Part shown: positions 9,217-17,699 of the stretch, piece after piece
How positions within the stretch are numbered: position 1 is the first letter of the stretch
How the letters are laid out: the number at the start of each line of letters is the position of its first letter
Assembly: GCF_030454045.1 (NCBI RefSeq)
Contig: NZ_JAKDJE010000025.1
Coordinates: 1-37,143 of the forward strand
Direction of reading: 5' to 3'
DNA: 37,143 nucleotides
DNA from: Psychrobacter sp.
GTDB lineage: Bacteria; Pseudomonadota; Gammaproteobacteria; Pseudomonadales; Moraxellaceae
The notes under the pieces: generated by a model
What the model was told of the DNA's origin: nothing
The model's input: the letters and a program-made list of their open reading frames with translations, nothing else
Database searches by the model: none
Made by a program: the position numbers and the translations under genes

Positions 9217-10992
9217 CTATAAACCCAACTCTTCTTTCATTTGCTCAATGATTTTATACTTTTGAATCTTGCCCGTGATGGTCATGGGATACTCAGTGAC
9301 AAAGCGATAGTAAGCTGGCACTTTATAATGAGCGATATGCTCGCTGCAGAATTCACGGACTTCCTCCTCCGTCAAGCAGCCAGGCTCTTTAGGAATAATC
9401 CATGCTGCGAGCACTTCACCATAACGCTCGTCGGGTATCCCAACGATTTGCACATCGCGAATTTTTGGATGACGATAAAGGTAGTTTTCGATCTCGACTG
9501 GATAGATATTTTCACCACCGCGAATCACCATGTCTTTACTCCGGCCGACGATTTTTACATAGCCGTCTTCATCCATCGTTGCCAAATCACCCGTGTGCAT
9601 CCAACCATCTTGAATGGCTTCTCGTGTTTTAAAACGGCTACCCCAATAGCCTTTCATCACGGAATAACCACGCGTGAGTAGCTCGCCAGTCTCCCCGATA
9701 GGCACAATCTCGCCCGTCTCGGTGTCGATCACTTTCACCTCAAGTGCAGGCTGTACCAATCCTACGGTCGAGACTTGCTTCTCAAGAGGGGTGTGCTCAT
9801 TGGTCTGGCAAGACACTGGACTGGTCTCTGTCATACCATAGGCAATGGTGACCTCCTCCATGTGCATCTTGTCGATGACGCGGCGCATGACCTCAATCGG
9901 GCAGCTAGAGCCTGCCATGATACCCGTGCGCAAAGTGGATAAATCAAAGTTTTCAAACTCAGGATGATCAAGCTCGGCGATAAACATCGTCGGTACGCCA
10001 TGTAGACCCGTACATTTCTCTTCTTCAACGGCTTTTAGCACCGTTAATGGCTCAAAGCCATCGTTTGGATAGACGATACAGCCGCCGTGCGTGAGAATCG
10101 CGAGATTACCAAGCACCATACCAAAGCAATGATACAATGGTACAGGAATACACAGTCTATCGGCTTCCGTGAGATTCATGGCCTCACCAATGAAGTAGCC
10201 GTTATTAAGGATATTGCGATGGCTCAGCGTCGCGCCTTTTGGTGTGCCTGTCGTGCCACTGGTAAATTGCACGTTGATCGCATCGGTATTTTTGAGCTTA
10301 GCTTGTCGCTCAGCCACGCGTGGATCGTTGGCATCGCCTTCCGCCATCCATGCAGAGAATTTTTGCATGAAACCAAACTCCTCATCAGAGTCTGGCTCAT
10401 CAATCCAAATGATACGCTCGATCGTTGGAATCTCAACCAAATCAAGCTGGGTATAATCTTTGTGATAAATCTCAGGACAGAGCTCACGAATCAAGCTGGC
10501 ATAATCACTGGTTTTAAAATGGCGCATAAGCACCAGTGCTGAGCAGCCGAGTTTGTTCAGGGCATATTGCAGCTCAAAGGTACGGTAGGCAGGATTGATA
10601 TTGACAAGGATAACGCCGACTTTTGCGGTGGCCAATTGCATCAGCAACCATTCAGCATTGTTGTGTGACCAGATACCGATGCGATCGCCAATCTCAAGCC
10701 CCATCTCGATCATACTGCTAGCCAGCTGATTGACCTGCTGCTGTAGCTCACGGTACGTCCAGCGGATGTTTTGATGACAGACGACCAGCGCTTCGCGCTC
10801 AGGATATTTGGACACAATAGCATCAAAAAAGTCACCGATGGTCGCTTCAATCAGCGGTACATCAGGACCTTTATCATAGCTTTGGGTGAGCGGCGCATTT
10901 GCTGAGCGTGCGCCCATATTGATACTAGGGATATTATCTAAAATAGCGTCGAAATCAACGTGAGTCGCATCGAAATTAGAGTTTTGAGTCAT
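9217..10992 (-). CDS. AMP-binding acyl-CoA synthetase (probable isovalerate/short-medium chain)
   Basis: Probably activates a free acid such as isovalerate or another short or medium chain acid to its CoA thioester, feeding the downstream enzymes. Adenylate-forming motifs are intact: FTSGTTGTPKGATLSH (P-loop), YGMTETSP, WMHTGDLATMDEDGY, GRSKDMVIRGGENIYP and the C-terminal TGKIQKYKI catalytic lysine region. I place the start at the ATG at 10992 (MTQNSNFD), giving 591 residues, because AAGGA lies six bases upstream; the in-frame ATG at 11028 adds twelve residues without a ribosome site. It is the first gene of the cluster and directly follows the promoter at 11097-11126. The substrate is inferred from context only. 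Confidence 0.88.
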   Translation of the reverse strand: MTQNSNFDATHVDFDAILDNIPSINMGARSANAPLTQSYDKGPDVPLIEATIGDFFDAIVSKYPEREALVVCHQNIRWTYRELQQQVNQLASSMIEMGLEIGDRIGIWSHNNAEWLLMQLATAKVGVILVNINPAYRTFELQYALNKLGCSALVLMRHFKTSDYASLIRELCPEIYHKDYTQLDLVEIPTIERIIWIDEPDSDEEFGFMQKFSAWMAEGDANDPRVAERQAKLKNTDAINVQFTSGTTGTPKGATLSHRNILNNGYFIGEAMNLTEADRLCIPVPLYHCFGMVLGNLAILTHGGCIVYPNDGFEPLTVLKAVEEEKCTGLHGVPTMFIAELDHPEFENFDLSTLRTGIMAGSSCPIEVMRRVIDKMHMEEVTIAYGMTETSPVSCQTNEHTPLEKQVSTVGLVQPALEVKVIDTETGEIVPIGETGELLTRGYSVMKGYWGSRFKTREAIQDGWMHTGDLATMDEDGYVKIVGRSKDMVIRGGENIYPVEIENYLYRHPKIRDVQIVGIPDERYGEVLAAWIIPKEPGCLTEEEVREFCSEHIAHYKVPAYYRFVTEYPMTITGKIQKYKIIEQMKEELGL

Positions 10993-11082
10993 AACGAGTC
11001 CTTTCGTTTTACTTTTTATAGTATTCATAGATAGTGCTGATTAATCGCTGGCGAGCAAACCTTCTTCCTTGATTCGGTCTGA

Positions 11083-11126
11083 TATAGTATTCAGCTACTA
11101 TAACGCTATAAATGAAAGCATGTCAA
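11083..11126 (-). promoter_or_regulatory. Promoter of the leucine-degradation cluster with overlapping palindrome
   Basis: Reading the minus strand, a perfect -35 TTGACA (11121-11126) is followed after 18 bases by TATAGT (11097-11102). The -10 hexamer is embedded in an inverted repeat, TATAGTA-N6-TACTATA (11083-11102), which would cover the -10 region and the likely start of transcription. That is a good position for a repressor. No regulator gene such as liuR lies in the window. Confidence 0.55.
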
Positions 11127-11216
11127 CAATATCAATACGGTATGTATCATTTAATTGGCTATTTAAAGACCTTGATTAAAAAAAGATACCACAAAAACAT
11201 GGCAGGTTTTTGACAT

Positions 11217-11252
11217 AAAAAAGCCAGCCACATCATAAGGAATGGGCTGGCT
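11217..11252 (-). terminator. Intrinsic terminator of the rubredoxin reductase-like gene
   Basis: The 8-bp stem AGCCAGCC (11222-11229) / GGCTGGCT (11245-11252) is followed on the minus strand by six T. It lies 46 bases beyond the stop codon at 11298. Confidence 0.85.
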
Positions 11253-11297
11253 CAACCAGTAACATGATCTTTTAAACTTGCTTTTTAAACAAGTCTA

Positions 11298-12557
11298 TCA
11301 GGATGCTTTGGGAGTGGCAGGCGCTTTGATTGTCACCGTTGCGCTCACTGCGTCAGTGTCATCTAGCAAGTCCATGATGAGTTCTTCATCACTCTCCGTC
11401 TTCACTTGCCAATTCCCAGCCGCGTTTGGCACACCCGTTACCATCACCGAAATCGCTTTGTTCTTTAGGCGAATCATCGGTGGCTTATGGTCATAACCGC
11501 TGTGCTCGTGCCCTAAGATATCATCAGCGATGGTCGCAGCCTGTGCGCGTAGTGGCGCTACATAACGACAGGCAACCCCATTGATCGACATACAATCACC
11601 AATGGCATAGATGTGTGCAGTGTCGGTGCGCAATGTCGATTCATCAACCACAATACCCGTACGACGGTCAAACGTAACGCCCGCTGCCGCTGGTAATTGC
11701 CCATCGACGGTCAGACCTGTGCTGGCAATCACATGGTCTACGATCAATGGCTCAGGTTGCTCTACATCTGCATTATCTTCAGTTGAGGCGAGCGGTGCGT
11801 AGTCTACTCTTAGCTTTTCGCTATCGCTGCTGTCGTCATTGCCACTCACGCGGGTAACATCAGAGACTTGAGAGCTGCCCAAAAACTGAATACCTTGTGA
11901 CTCAATTGCTTTGGCAATACGTGCCGTCGCTTTGGCTGGTAGCATTTGTGATAATGGCGCATCGTTCAAATCAATCAAGGTCACTTGATGACCTGCTTTT
12001 AGCAAGTCTTCCGCGATTTCTGTTCCCACCATACCAGCGCCAACGATGGCGACATGCTGGCTACCAGTTGCCAGCTTTTCTTGTAGCTGACCGAATTGCT
12101 CAATGTGATTGACATGCCAGACCAAATCTTCTGGTAAGCTTGTGGGGAAAATAGGATGGGCGCCCATCGCCAGTACCAACTTACCATAGCTGATCGTGGC
12201 ATAATCCGTGTGGGCGGGATCTGGTCTATTAGCAGGGATAAGCTGTAACTGCTGGGTAGCCGTATCAATGTCTGTAACCTGTGTGTCAGCCAGCAACGTC
12301 ACGCCTGCGGCTTTTGCCGCATCGCTACCTGTTGCTCGTACTAGGTCTGATGCACGCTTGTTTTGACTGATTGCCATGGTCAGCATGGGCTTATGATAGC
12401 GATCGCCACTATCGGCAGTGATCAAGGTGATTGGTATCTCTGCATCTTTTGCACGAATCGCATCAATCACATGCCAGCCTGCCAAGCCTGCGCCAATGAT
12501 GACAACGCCATTTTTTGATGAGGTTGCCGATGCTACGGATAGATTGTCTACGCTCAT
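11298..12557 (-). CDS. Rubredoxin-NAD(+) reductase-like FAD-dependent oxidoreductase
   Basis: A two-dinucleotide-binding flavoprotein of 419 residues, most like RubB/AlkT rubredoxin reductases that pass electrons from NAD(P)H to rubredoxin. It has an N-terminal FAD motif VVIIGAGLAGWHVIDAIR, the ITADSGDRYHKPMLTMA segment typical of that group, a central NAD motif VAIVGAGMVGTEIAEDL and a C-terminal FAD motif YAIGDC, ending in a small extra domain. GGAG six bases before the ATG supports the start. No rubredoxin gene is adjacent, so the electron partner is unknown. Terminators isolate it from both neighbouring groups, suggesting a single-gene unit. The assignment rests on motif resemblance. Confidence 0.78.
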   Translation of the reverse strand: MSVDNLSVASATSSKNGVVIIGAGLAGWHVIDAIRAKDAEIPITLITADSGDRYHKPMLTMAISQNKRASDLVRATGSDAAKAAGVTLLADTQVTDIDTATQQLQLIPANRPDPAHTDYATISYGKLVLAMGAHPIFPTSLPEDLVWHVNHIEQFGQLQEKLATGSQHVAIVGAGMVGTEIAEDLLKAGHQVTLIDLNDAPLSQMLPAKATARIAKAIESQGIQFLGSSQVSDVTRVSGNDDSSDSEKLRVDYAPLASTEDNADVEQPEPLIVDHVIASTGLTVDGQLPAAAGVTFDRRTGIVVDESTLRTDTAHIYAIGDCMSINGVACRYVAPLRAQAATIADDILGHEHSGYDHKPPMIRLKNKAISVMVTGVPNAAGNWQVKTESDEELIMDLLDDTDAVSATVTIKAPATPKAS

Positions 12558-12699
12558 AAAAACTCCAATATGGTTTATGAATTATTCTAATTATCAACAA
12601 GAATGGCAGCCATTGTATCAGTAAACAGACATGCACTCACCTATCTAACCGTATAACCAATCACATACTCATCTAAACCAAATTTCTAGATTAACGCCC

Positions 12700-12728
12700 A
12701 TAAAAAAGCGCCTATTAATAGACGCTCT
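12700..12728 (-). terminator. Terminator of the glt operon
   Basis: A hairpin closed by AGCG/CGCT with an inner CTA-TTAA-TAG stem and one mismatch is followed on the minus strand by a run of T. It lies about 55 bases past the gltL stop codon. Confidence 0.7.
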
Positions 12729-12782
12729 TTATTGATGATTTCATTTATGTTTTAAGCACTAGCGTCAATACAGCCAAGGTGG

Positions 12783-13586
12783 TTAATGATTCAAAATTTT
12801 CGATAAGAACATCCGCGCACGATCACTTTTCGCCCCTTCAAAGAATTCGTCTTTACTACAGTTCTCAACGATATGTCCTTCATCCATAAAGATAATACGG
12901 TTGGCAACCTGACTGGCAAAACCCATCTCATGAGTCACGCACATCATGGTCATGCCCTCACGCGCCAGCTCGACCATGACGTCAAGCACCTCTTGAATCA
13001 TCTCAGGATCGAGCGCTGAGGTTGGCTCATCAAAAAGCATCGCCACAGGATCCATAGCAAGTGCGCGTGCAATCGCTACACGCTGCTGCTGACCGCCAGA
13101 GAGCTCGGCTGGGTATTTTGCCGCTTGTACCGTCAGACCAACGCGGTCTAGATACGCCATAGCCTTTTGCTTCGCCTCACTTTCTTTACGGCCCAAGACC
13201 TTAATCTGAGCCACTGTCAGATTGTCAATAATGGTCAAATGCGGAAACAATTCAAAATGCTGAAACACCATGCCGACACGGCTACGCAGCTTGGGCAGAT
13301 TTGTCTTTGAATCACCGACAGAGATGCCGTTGACCATGATGTTACCTTTTTGAAAAGGCTCAAGCCCATTAACGGTCTTAATCAGCGTTGATTTGCCACT
13401 ACCTGAAGGGCCACAAACCACGACCACATCCCCTTTATGTACGTGCGCTGTACAATCAGTCAGTACTTGAAAGTCGCCGTACCATTTGCTGACATTGGAC
13501 ATTTGAATGACCATCTCATCAGTCGCATGGCCATTGTTAGTCACCAGTCCACCAAAGGAATTTATGTATGTATCAGCATTGCTCAT
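12783..13586 (-). CDS. gltL: Glutamate/aspartate ABC transporter ATP-binding protein
   Basis: Cytoplasmic ATPase that powers import by GltJK. The 267-residue protein has Walker A GPSGSGKST, Q-loop FQHFELFPHLT, signature LSGGQQQRVAIARAL, Walker B MLFDEPTSALDPE and the switch histidine in VTHEMGFA, typical of polar amino acid importers. It carries about 25 extra N-terminal residues before the usual domain start. The ORF can begin with GTG at 13589, but GGAG sits six bases before the ATG at 13586, which I prefer. It is the last gene of gltIJKL and ends at the 12700-12728 hairpin. Confidence 0.93.
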   Translation of the reverse strand: MSNADTYINSFGGLVTNNGHATDEMVIQMSNVSKWYGDFQVLTDCTAHVHKGDVVVVCGPSGSGKSTLIKTVNGLEPFQKGNIMVNGISVGDSKTNLPKLRSRVGMVFQHFELFPHLTIIDNLTVAQIKVLGRKESEAKQKAMAYLDRVGLTVQAAKYPAELSGGQQQRVAIARALAMDPVAMLFDEPTSALDPEMIQEVLDVMVELAREGMTMMCVTHEMGFASQVANRIIFMDEGHIVENCSKDEFFEGAKSDRARMFLSKILNH

Positions 13587-13688
13587 CACTGGCTCCTAAC
13601 CACATTATTATCGATAACCGTCGTTTAAAAATTAAATCAAAATACCAAATCACAATCTTAACGCTCAAAATCTTAAGTGAAATATCTA

Positions 13689-14360
13689 TTAAAACCGCAA
13701 GCGTTTTTGTAGCTGCTGCACGCCCATAGACGCACTTAAGCTAATCACAAAGTAGACAGCACCCGCCCCTAAGATATAAGGGGTGAGTAAGCCCATGAGC
13801 TCACCGCGGACGTAGGCGGCGCGGAAAAAATCCGTCAAACCAATAGCAAACACCAACGTCGTATCTTGGAATAAGATAATACACTGCTGCAAAATCAGCG
13901 GTAGCATTTTGCGAAAGGCTTGCGGCAAGATGACCAGACGCATGGTCTGCCCGTAAGTCATGCCAAGCGCTTTGGCAGCATTGACCTGACCGCTACCGAT
14001 CGATTGAATACCCGCACGCACCACTTCTGAAAAGTAGGCAGCCTCAAACATCATGAAGGCCACCACACAAGAGGCAAAAGCGGCATTGATTTGTAGATAC
14101 TTACCTGCTATCCAAAAATAAATCATCGGTACAGCAAAATAAAACCACAGTAGTACCAAGAGCAGCGGCACTGAGCGGAAATAGTTGACGTATAGCCTAG
14201 AAGGTACTTCAAGCGCTTTGATACCAGACAAGCGCATCAACGCTAGTATCGTGCCTAGGCTGATACCACCAATAATTGCCAAGAACAGCACTTTTAAGGT
14301 GGTGATCATACCGCCCATCAAACCAGGATAGGCTGTTGCCAATTCGGTCATCATACTCAT
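13689..14360 (-). CDS. gltK: Glutamate/aspartate ABC transporter permease GltK
   Basis: Inner-membrane permease of the His/Glu/Gln/Arg/opine family, 223 residues. It has several hydrophobic helices and the EAA loop (AKALGMTYGQTMRLVILPQAFRKM region) that docks on the ATPase. Its ATG overlaps the gltJ stop codon by four bases (ATGA, 14357-14360) and GGGAGG lies six bases upstream, so the two permeases are translationally coupled. Membrane segments near residues 15-40 and 60-85 and in the C-terminal quarter are evident. Confidence 0.92.
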   Translation of the reverse strand: MSMMTELATAYPGLMGGMITTLKVLFLAIIGGISLGTILALMRLSGIKALEVPSRLYVNYFRSVPLLLVLLWFYFAVPMIYFWIAGKYLQINAAFASCVVAFMMFEAAYFSEVVRAGIQSIGSGQVNAAKALGMTYGQTMRLVILPQAFRKMLPLILQQCIILFQDTTLVFAIGLTDFFRAAYVRGELMGLLTPYILGAGAVYFVISLSASMGVQQLQKRLRF

Positions 14361-15103
14361 TTCTGACCTCCCGCAATAAGCCCAGGCACACGCAGTTTGC
14401 GCTCGATCAGTCCCATTATCGCGATTAAGGACAAGTTAAATACCAAGTAAATAATCGTCGCATAGGTATAAATCTCAATACTATTCTGCGTGTATTCACT
14501 GATGGTTTTGGTTTGACTGATCAGCTCCATTACCCCAACGAGCGAGGCGACAGAGGCGTTTTTGAAGCAGTTGGTCAGCTCCGAGCTGAGCGGCGGCAAG
14601 ATAATACGAAAGGCTTGTGGTAGCAGCACTTCTTTGTAGACTTGCGGAATACTAAAACCCAATGCATACGCGGCATTGGTCTGTCCGTCAGGTAGGGATT
14701 CAATCCCTGTACGAACTTGCTCAACGATACGAGCAGCGGTAAATAAGCCAAGGCCGATACTCGCTGACAGCATGGCTGAGGTATTTGGCGACAAGTCCTT
14801 ATACCACCACTCCTGTATTGCTGGCGTCAGCCAGCCGGGGGCGATATAAAACCAAAAAAACAGTTGTACTAGCAATGGAATATTGCGAAAGAATGTCACA
14901 TAGGCGGTACCAATAGCACGAGCCGTCTTATTGGGTAAGGTGCGCATGATACCAAAGATAGTACCCACGACCATGGCGATGGCCCATGCGATACTGCCGA
15001 TCAATAGCAGCCAGCCAAGACCAGTAATCATCCAATGGATATAAAGCTCGTTACCGATACCAGTTTGCTCAAAGAGCACGCCCCAGTTCCAGCTATAATT
15101 CAT
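14357..15103 (-). CDS. gltJ: Glutamate/aspartate ABC transporter permease GltJ
   Basis: Second inner-membrane permease, 248 residues, partner of GltK in the channel. The N-terminal MNYSWNWGVLFEQTG segment is typical of GltJ, followed by hydrophobic helices and the EAA loop around AAYALGFSIPQVYKEVLLP. GGAGAG about eight bases upstream supports the start. It is separated from gltI by 89 bases that contain a strong hairpin, and overlaps gltK at its 3-prime end. Confidence 0.93.
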   Translation of the reverse strand: MNYSWNWGVLFEQTGIGNELYIHWMITGLGWLLLIGSIAWAIAMVVGTIFGIMRTLPNKTARAIGTAYVTFFRNIPLLVQLFFWFYIAPGWLTPAIQEWWYKDLSPNTSAMLSASIGLGLFTAARIVEQVRTGIESLPDGQTNAAYALGFSIPQVYKEVLLPQAFRIILPPLSSELTNCFKNASVASLVGVMELISQTKTISEYTQNSIEIYTYATIIYLVFNLSLIAIMGLIERKLRVPGLIAGGQK

Positions 15104-15131
15104 GGTTGTCTCTCCGAGCAGCGATTCATAA

Positions 15132-15168
15132 GCCTATAGGTCAGACACATAATATCTGACCTATAGGC
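15132..15168 (-). promoter_or_regulatory. Perfect intercistronic hairpin between gltI and gltJ
   Basis: The arms gcctataggtcaga (15132-15145) and its exact complement (15155-15168) form a 14-bp stem with a 9-base loop. No T run follows on the minus strand, so it is unlikely to be a full terminator. In binding-protein operons such hairpins commonly stabilise the upstream message or partly attenuate the permease genes; that role is inferred here. Confidence 0.75.
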
Positions 15169-15192
15169 AAGCCATATTGAGGGACAAAGAAA

Positions 15193-16179
15193 TTATTGAG
15201 CGGTCGCCGTTTTTGGCTGAGCACCGTCATGCGGATTGGCAATCAACGCTTTTAAGTTGTCAGACATCTCAAAGTTTAGATTGACGTTTTTCGGTGGGAC
15301 AGGGTTCAAGAACCATTTGTCATAAATGCTATTGATTTCGCCTGAGCTAAAGACATTATTTAATGCTTCATTGACGACGGCTTTGAATTCAGGATCGTCT
15401 TTACGCATCATACAGCCATAAATCTCAAACGATTGTGGCTCACCAACAATGACCCATTCATCAGGATTTTTAGCTTTGGCTTTTTCGCCTGCGAGCAACA
15501 CATCATCCATCATAAAGGCATCAGCACGACCATTTTCTAACATCAAAAAGGCTTCGCCGTGATCTTTTGCTGAGATGATATTCATATCCATATTGTTGTC
15601 AGCATCATATTGACGGATATAACGCTCTGAGGTCGTTCCTGCGGTGGTGACGAGGGTTTTGCCTTTTAGGTCTTCAAAGCTTTGGATACCAGAGTCTTTG
15701 TTGGTCAATAGACGCGTACCAATCTCAAAGAAACCATTAGAGAATGCCACTTGTTTTTGGCGCTCTTCGTTGTTGGTGGTTGAGCCACACTCAAAATCCA
15801 CCGTACCATTTTGAACCAATGGAATACGCGTTTGCGAGGTGATTAAGTTATAACGGACGTTGAGATCTGGCATGTTGAGCTTTTGCTTAACGGCTTCAAC
15901 GACTTTCATTTCTAAATCGTGGGCATAGCCGATAGGCTGATTAGGATCATCAGCGATATAAGAGAATGGGATAGAAGAATCACGGTGACCGACGACGATG
16001 GTGCCTGAGTCTTTGATTTTTTGTAGCGTGCCGTTGGTATCGGTGGCAGCTGCTTCTGTCGTCGTGGCGTCATCTGCTGGCGCAGCTTCTGTATTGGTCT
16101 GGCTACTGTTGTTACAACCAACTAAGCCCAGTGCCATAAAGGCTGCCAACGTTAACGGTTTAGAAAATAAATGGGTCAT
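15193..16179 (-). CDS. gltI: Glutamate/aspartate-binding lipoprotein of the ABC transporter
   Basis: Captures glutamate/aspartate outside the inner membrane for GltJKL. It resembles E. coli GltI closely: RDSSIPFSY, ITSQTRIPLVQNGTVDFECG, STTNNEERQKQ, TAGTTSERY and MMRKDDPEF blocks in order. Unlike the soluble E. coli protein, it has a lipobox (LVGC, Cys22), so it should be membrane-anchored. I place the start at the ATG at 16179 (328 residues): AAGGA lies eight bases upstream, and this start begins directly with a signal peptide. The longer reading from 16239 adds 20 unlikely residues. An acidic, Thr/Ala-rich linker follows the lipid cysteine. Confidence 0.93.
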   Translation of the reverse strand: MTHLFSKPLTLAAFMALGLVGCNNSSQTNTEAAPADDATTTEAAATDTNGTLQKIKDSGTIVVGHRDSSIPFSYIADDPNQPIGYAHDLEMKVVEAVKQKLNMPDLNVRYNLITSQTRIPLVQNGTVDFECGSTTNNEERQKQVAFSNGFFEIGTRLLTNKDSGIQSFEDLKGKTLVTTAGTTSERYIRQYDADNNMDMNIISAKDHGEAFLMLENGRADAFMMDDVLLAGEKAKAKNPDEWVIVGEPQSFEIYGCMMRKDDPEFKAVVNEALNNVFSSGEINSIYDKWFLNPVPPKNVNLNFEMSDNLKALIANPHDGAQPKTATAQ

Positions 16180-16584
16180 GAAATACATCCTTTTATCGCA
16201 AGCTTTTATCACAAGATTGAATGAGTGCTTTGAAGACACGAGTCTGATTGACCGACCTCATTGCTCCGCATCCGTACGGTTGTTGCTATTTTTTTTCAAA
16301 ATGCAACTCAATGTTACTGTACAACAAATTTATGCCAGATGGTAAGTTTTTTTTGAAGGAAGTGATATTTTGGAATATATTTATTTTTTGGACAAAACCC
16401 GTTGCATTTAGCCAAGGCGCGGTCGTTCATACAGTCAAATAGCGGTTTTATTTCTTCTTAAACTTGTCTGATATTGCTACCATTTTTCAGAACACATTGT
16501 GGACACAATATTGTAGCTGCTACGATTGATAAATCGGTAGTCATCCCCATAAAGCTAACAACTTCTTAATACTACATATGACTT
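16180..16584. other. Divergent gltI / hslO intergenic region
   Basis: About 400 AT-rich bases separate the two divergent genes and must hold both promoters; I could not fix either one. Two small palindromes stand out: ATTGTG-GA-CACAAT at 16496-16509 and GTAGC-T-GCTAC at 16513-16523. Both lie nearer hslO. No convincing small gene is present. Confidence 0.5.
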
Positions 16585-17565
16585 ATGACACAAGATACTC
16601 AAGTTCCTAACACGGACAGCCAAACTGCTGGCACCCATAGCGATGTCGATGTACGTCAACGCTTTTTTATTGAAGACTCTCCTGTGCGCGGTGATGTAGT
16701 GCGCCTATCGCGCAGCTACGCGAGTACAATTGCGCAAAAGCCCTACCCTGAAGCCATCAAACGCTTATTGGGTGAGATGCTGACGGCGGCAAGTTTGCTG
16801 ATCAGTACGGTCAAAATTAATGGTCGCCTCTCTATCCAATTGCAGTCATCAGACAGCGACAGCCTGCTAAATTGGGCGATGGCAGAATGCGATCAAGACG
16901 GTATCATCCGTGCGCTTGCCAGCTGGAAGGGTGAGACCGATGAGCAAGTGCAGGCTTGGGACAATATGATCCATGCCAAAGATGCGTTTGCTGAGCTGGG
17001 TGCTATGGGACAAGGGGTATTGTTCATTAATATTCACCCTGAAGGTGGCGAATCGTACCAAGGTATCGTTGAGCGTAGCCACGACAATCTGGCAGATTGC
17101 TTGGCGCATTATCAAAAGCAATCAGCACAGATTCCAACGCTCATTAACCTAGCTTCTGATGGCTTGCAAGCGGGTGGTATCTTGGTACAGATGCTACCAC
17201 GTACTGCAGAAGAAACGTCTGAAGTTGAGCGAAACCAAGATGCAGGTATCGACGATGATCTATGGACACGTCTAAGCGTGTTGACACGCACGGTCAAGGC
17301 AGAAGAGCTGACCACATTGGATGCCAATGAGATTCTGTATCGCTTGTATCACGAAGAAAATGTCGTCGCCCCTGAGCCTGCTCCCCTAGCGTTTGGTTGC
17401 ACGTGCTCACGCGAGAAATGTGAGATGGCCATCGAGCAAATCGGTGAAGCAGAAGCGTTAGATATCGTTGATGAGCAAGGCGGTACGTTTGAGATGGATT
17501 GCGGATTCTGCGGTGAAGTCTATACATTTGATAAAGATGATGTCGCAGCGATATTTGCTGAGTAA
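16585..17565 (+). CDS. hslO: Redox-regulated molecular chaperone Hsp33
   Basis: Cytoplasmic holdase that is activated when oxidants release its zinc. The 326-residue protein has the Hsp33 N-terminal domain (RGDVVRLSRSY near the start, then LLGEMLTAASLL) and the C-terminal zinc centre: CTC at Cys272/Cys274 and CGFC at Cys306/Cys309. This is the expected CxC-x(about 31)-CxxC spacing. An extra cysteine is present at 279. The N-terminus is about 20 residues longer than in E. coli Hsp33. No clear Shine-Dalgarno precedes the ATG. A strong terminator follows. Confidence 0.94.
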   Translation: MTQDTQVPNTDSQTAGTHSDVDVRQRFFIEDSPVRGDVVRLSRSYASTIAQKPYPEAIKRLLGEMLTAASLLISTVKINGRLSIQLQSSDSDSLLNWAMAECDQDGIIRALASWKGETDEQVQAWDNMIHAKDAFAELGAMGQGVLFINIHPEGGESYQGIVERSHDNLADCLAHYQKQSAQIPTLINLASDGLQAGGILVQMLPRTAEETSEVERNQDAGIDDDLWTRLSVLTRTVKAEELTTLDANEILYRLYHEENVVAPEPAPLAFGCTCSREKCEMAIEQIGEAEALDIVDEQGGTFEMDCGFCGEVYTFDKDDVAAIFAE

Positions 17566-17591
17566 GTTTTTTATCACTAAGCATCTGTATC

Positions 17592-17626
17592 AAAAAACCC
17601 TCAAGTGTCATGCTTGAGGGTTTTTT
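17592..17626 (+). terminator. Intrinsic terminator of hslO
   Basis: AAAAAACCCTCAAG (17592-17605) pairs with CTTGAGGGTTTTTT (17613-17626) around a 7-base loop, 27 bases beyond the hslO stop. Confidence 0.93.
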
Positions 17627-17699
17627 ATTACTAATTGATAAATTTACTAAACCAGATTAATTTTTAGTTTTATTGCTATAATCAGCTATTGATGACTTG

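Noticed and set aside
16189..16239. Upstream start of gltI
   Set aside because: The extra residues would precede a normal lipoprotein signal peptide, and the ribosome site belongs to the ATG at 16179.
16300..16440. Sigma-54-type promoter for gltI (TGGCAT near 16332)
   Set aside because: The -12 GC element is missing at the required spacing.
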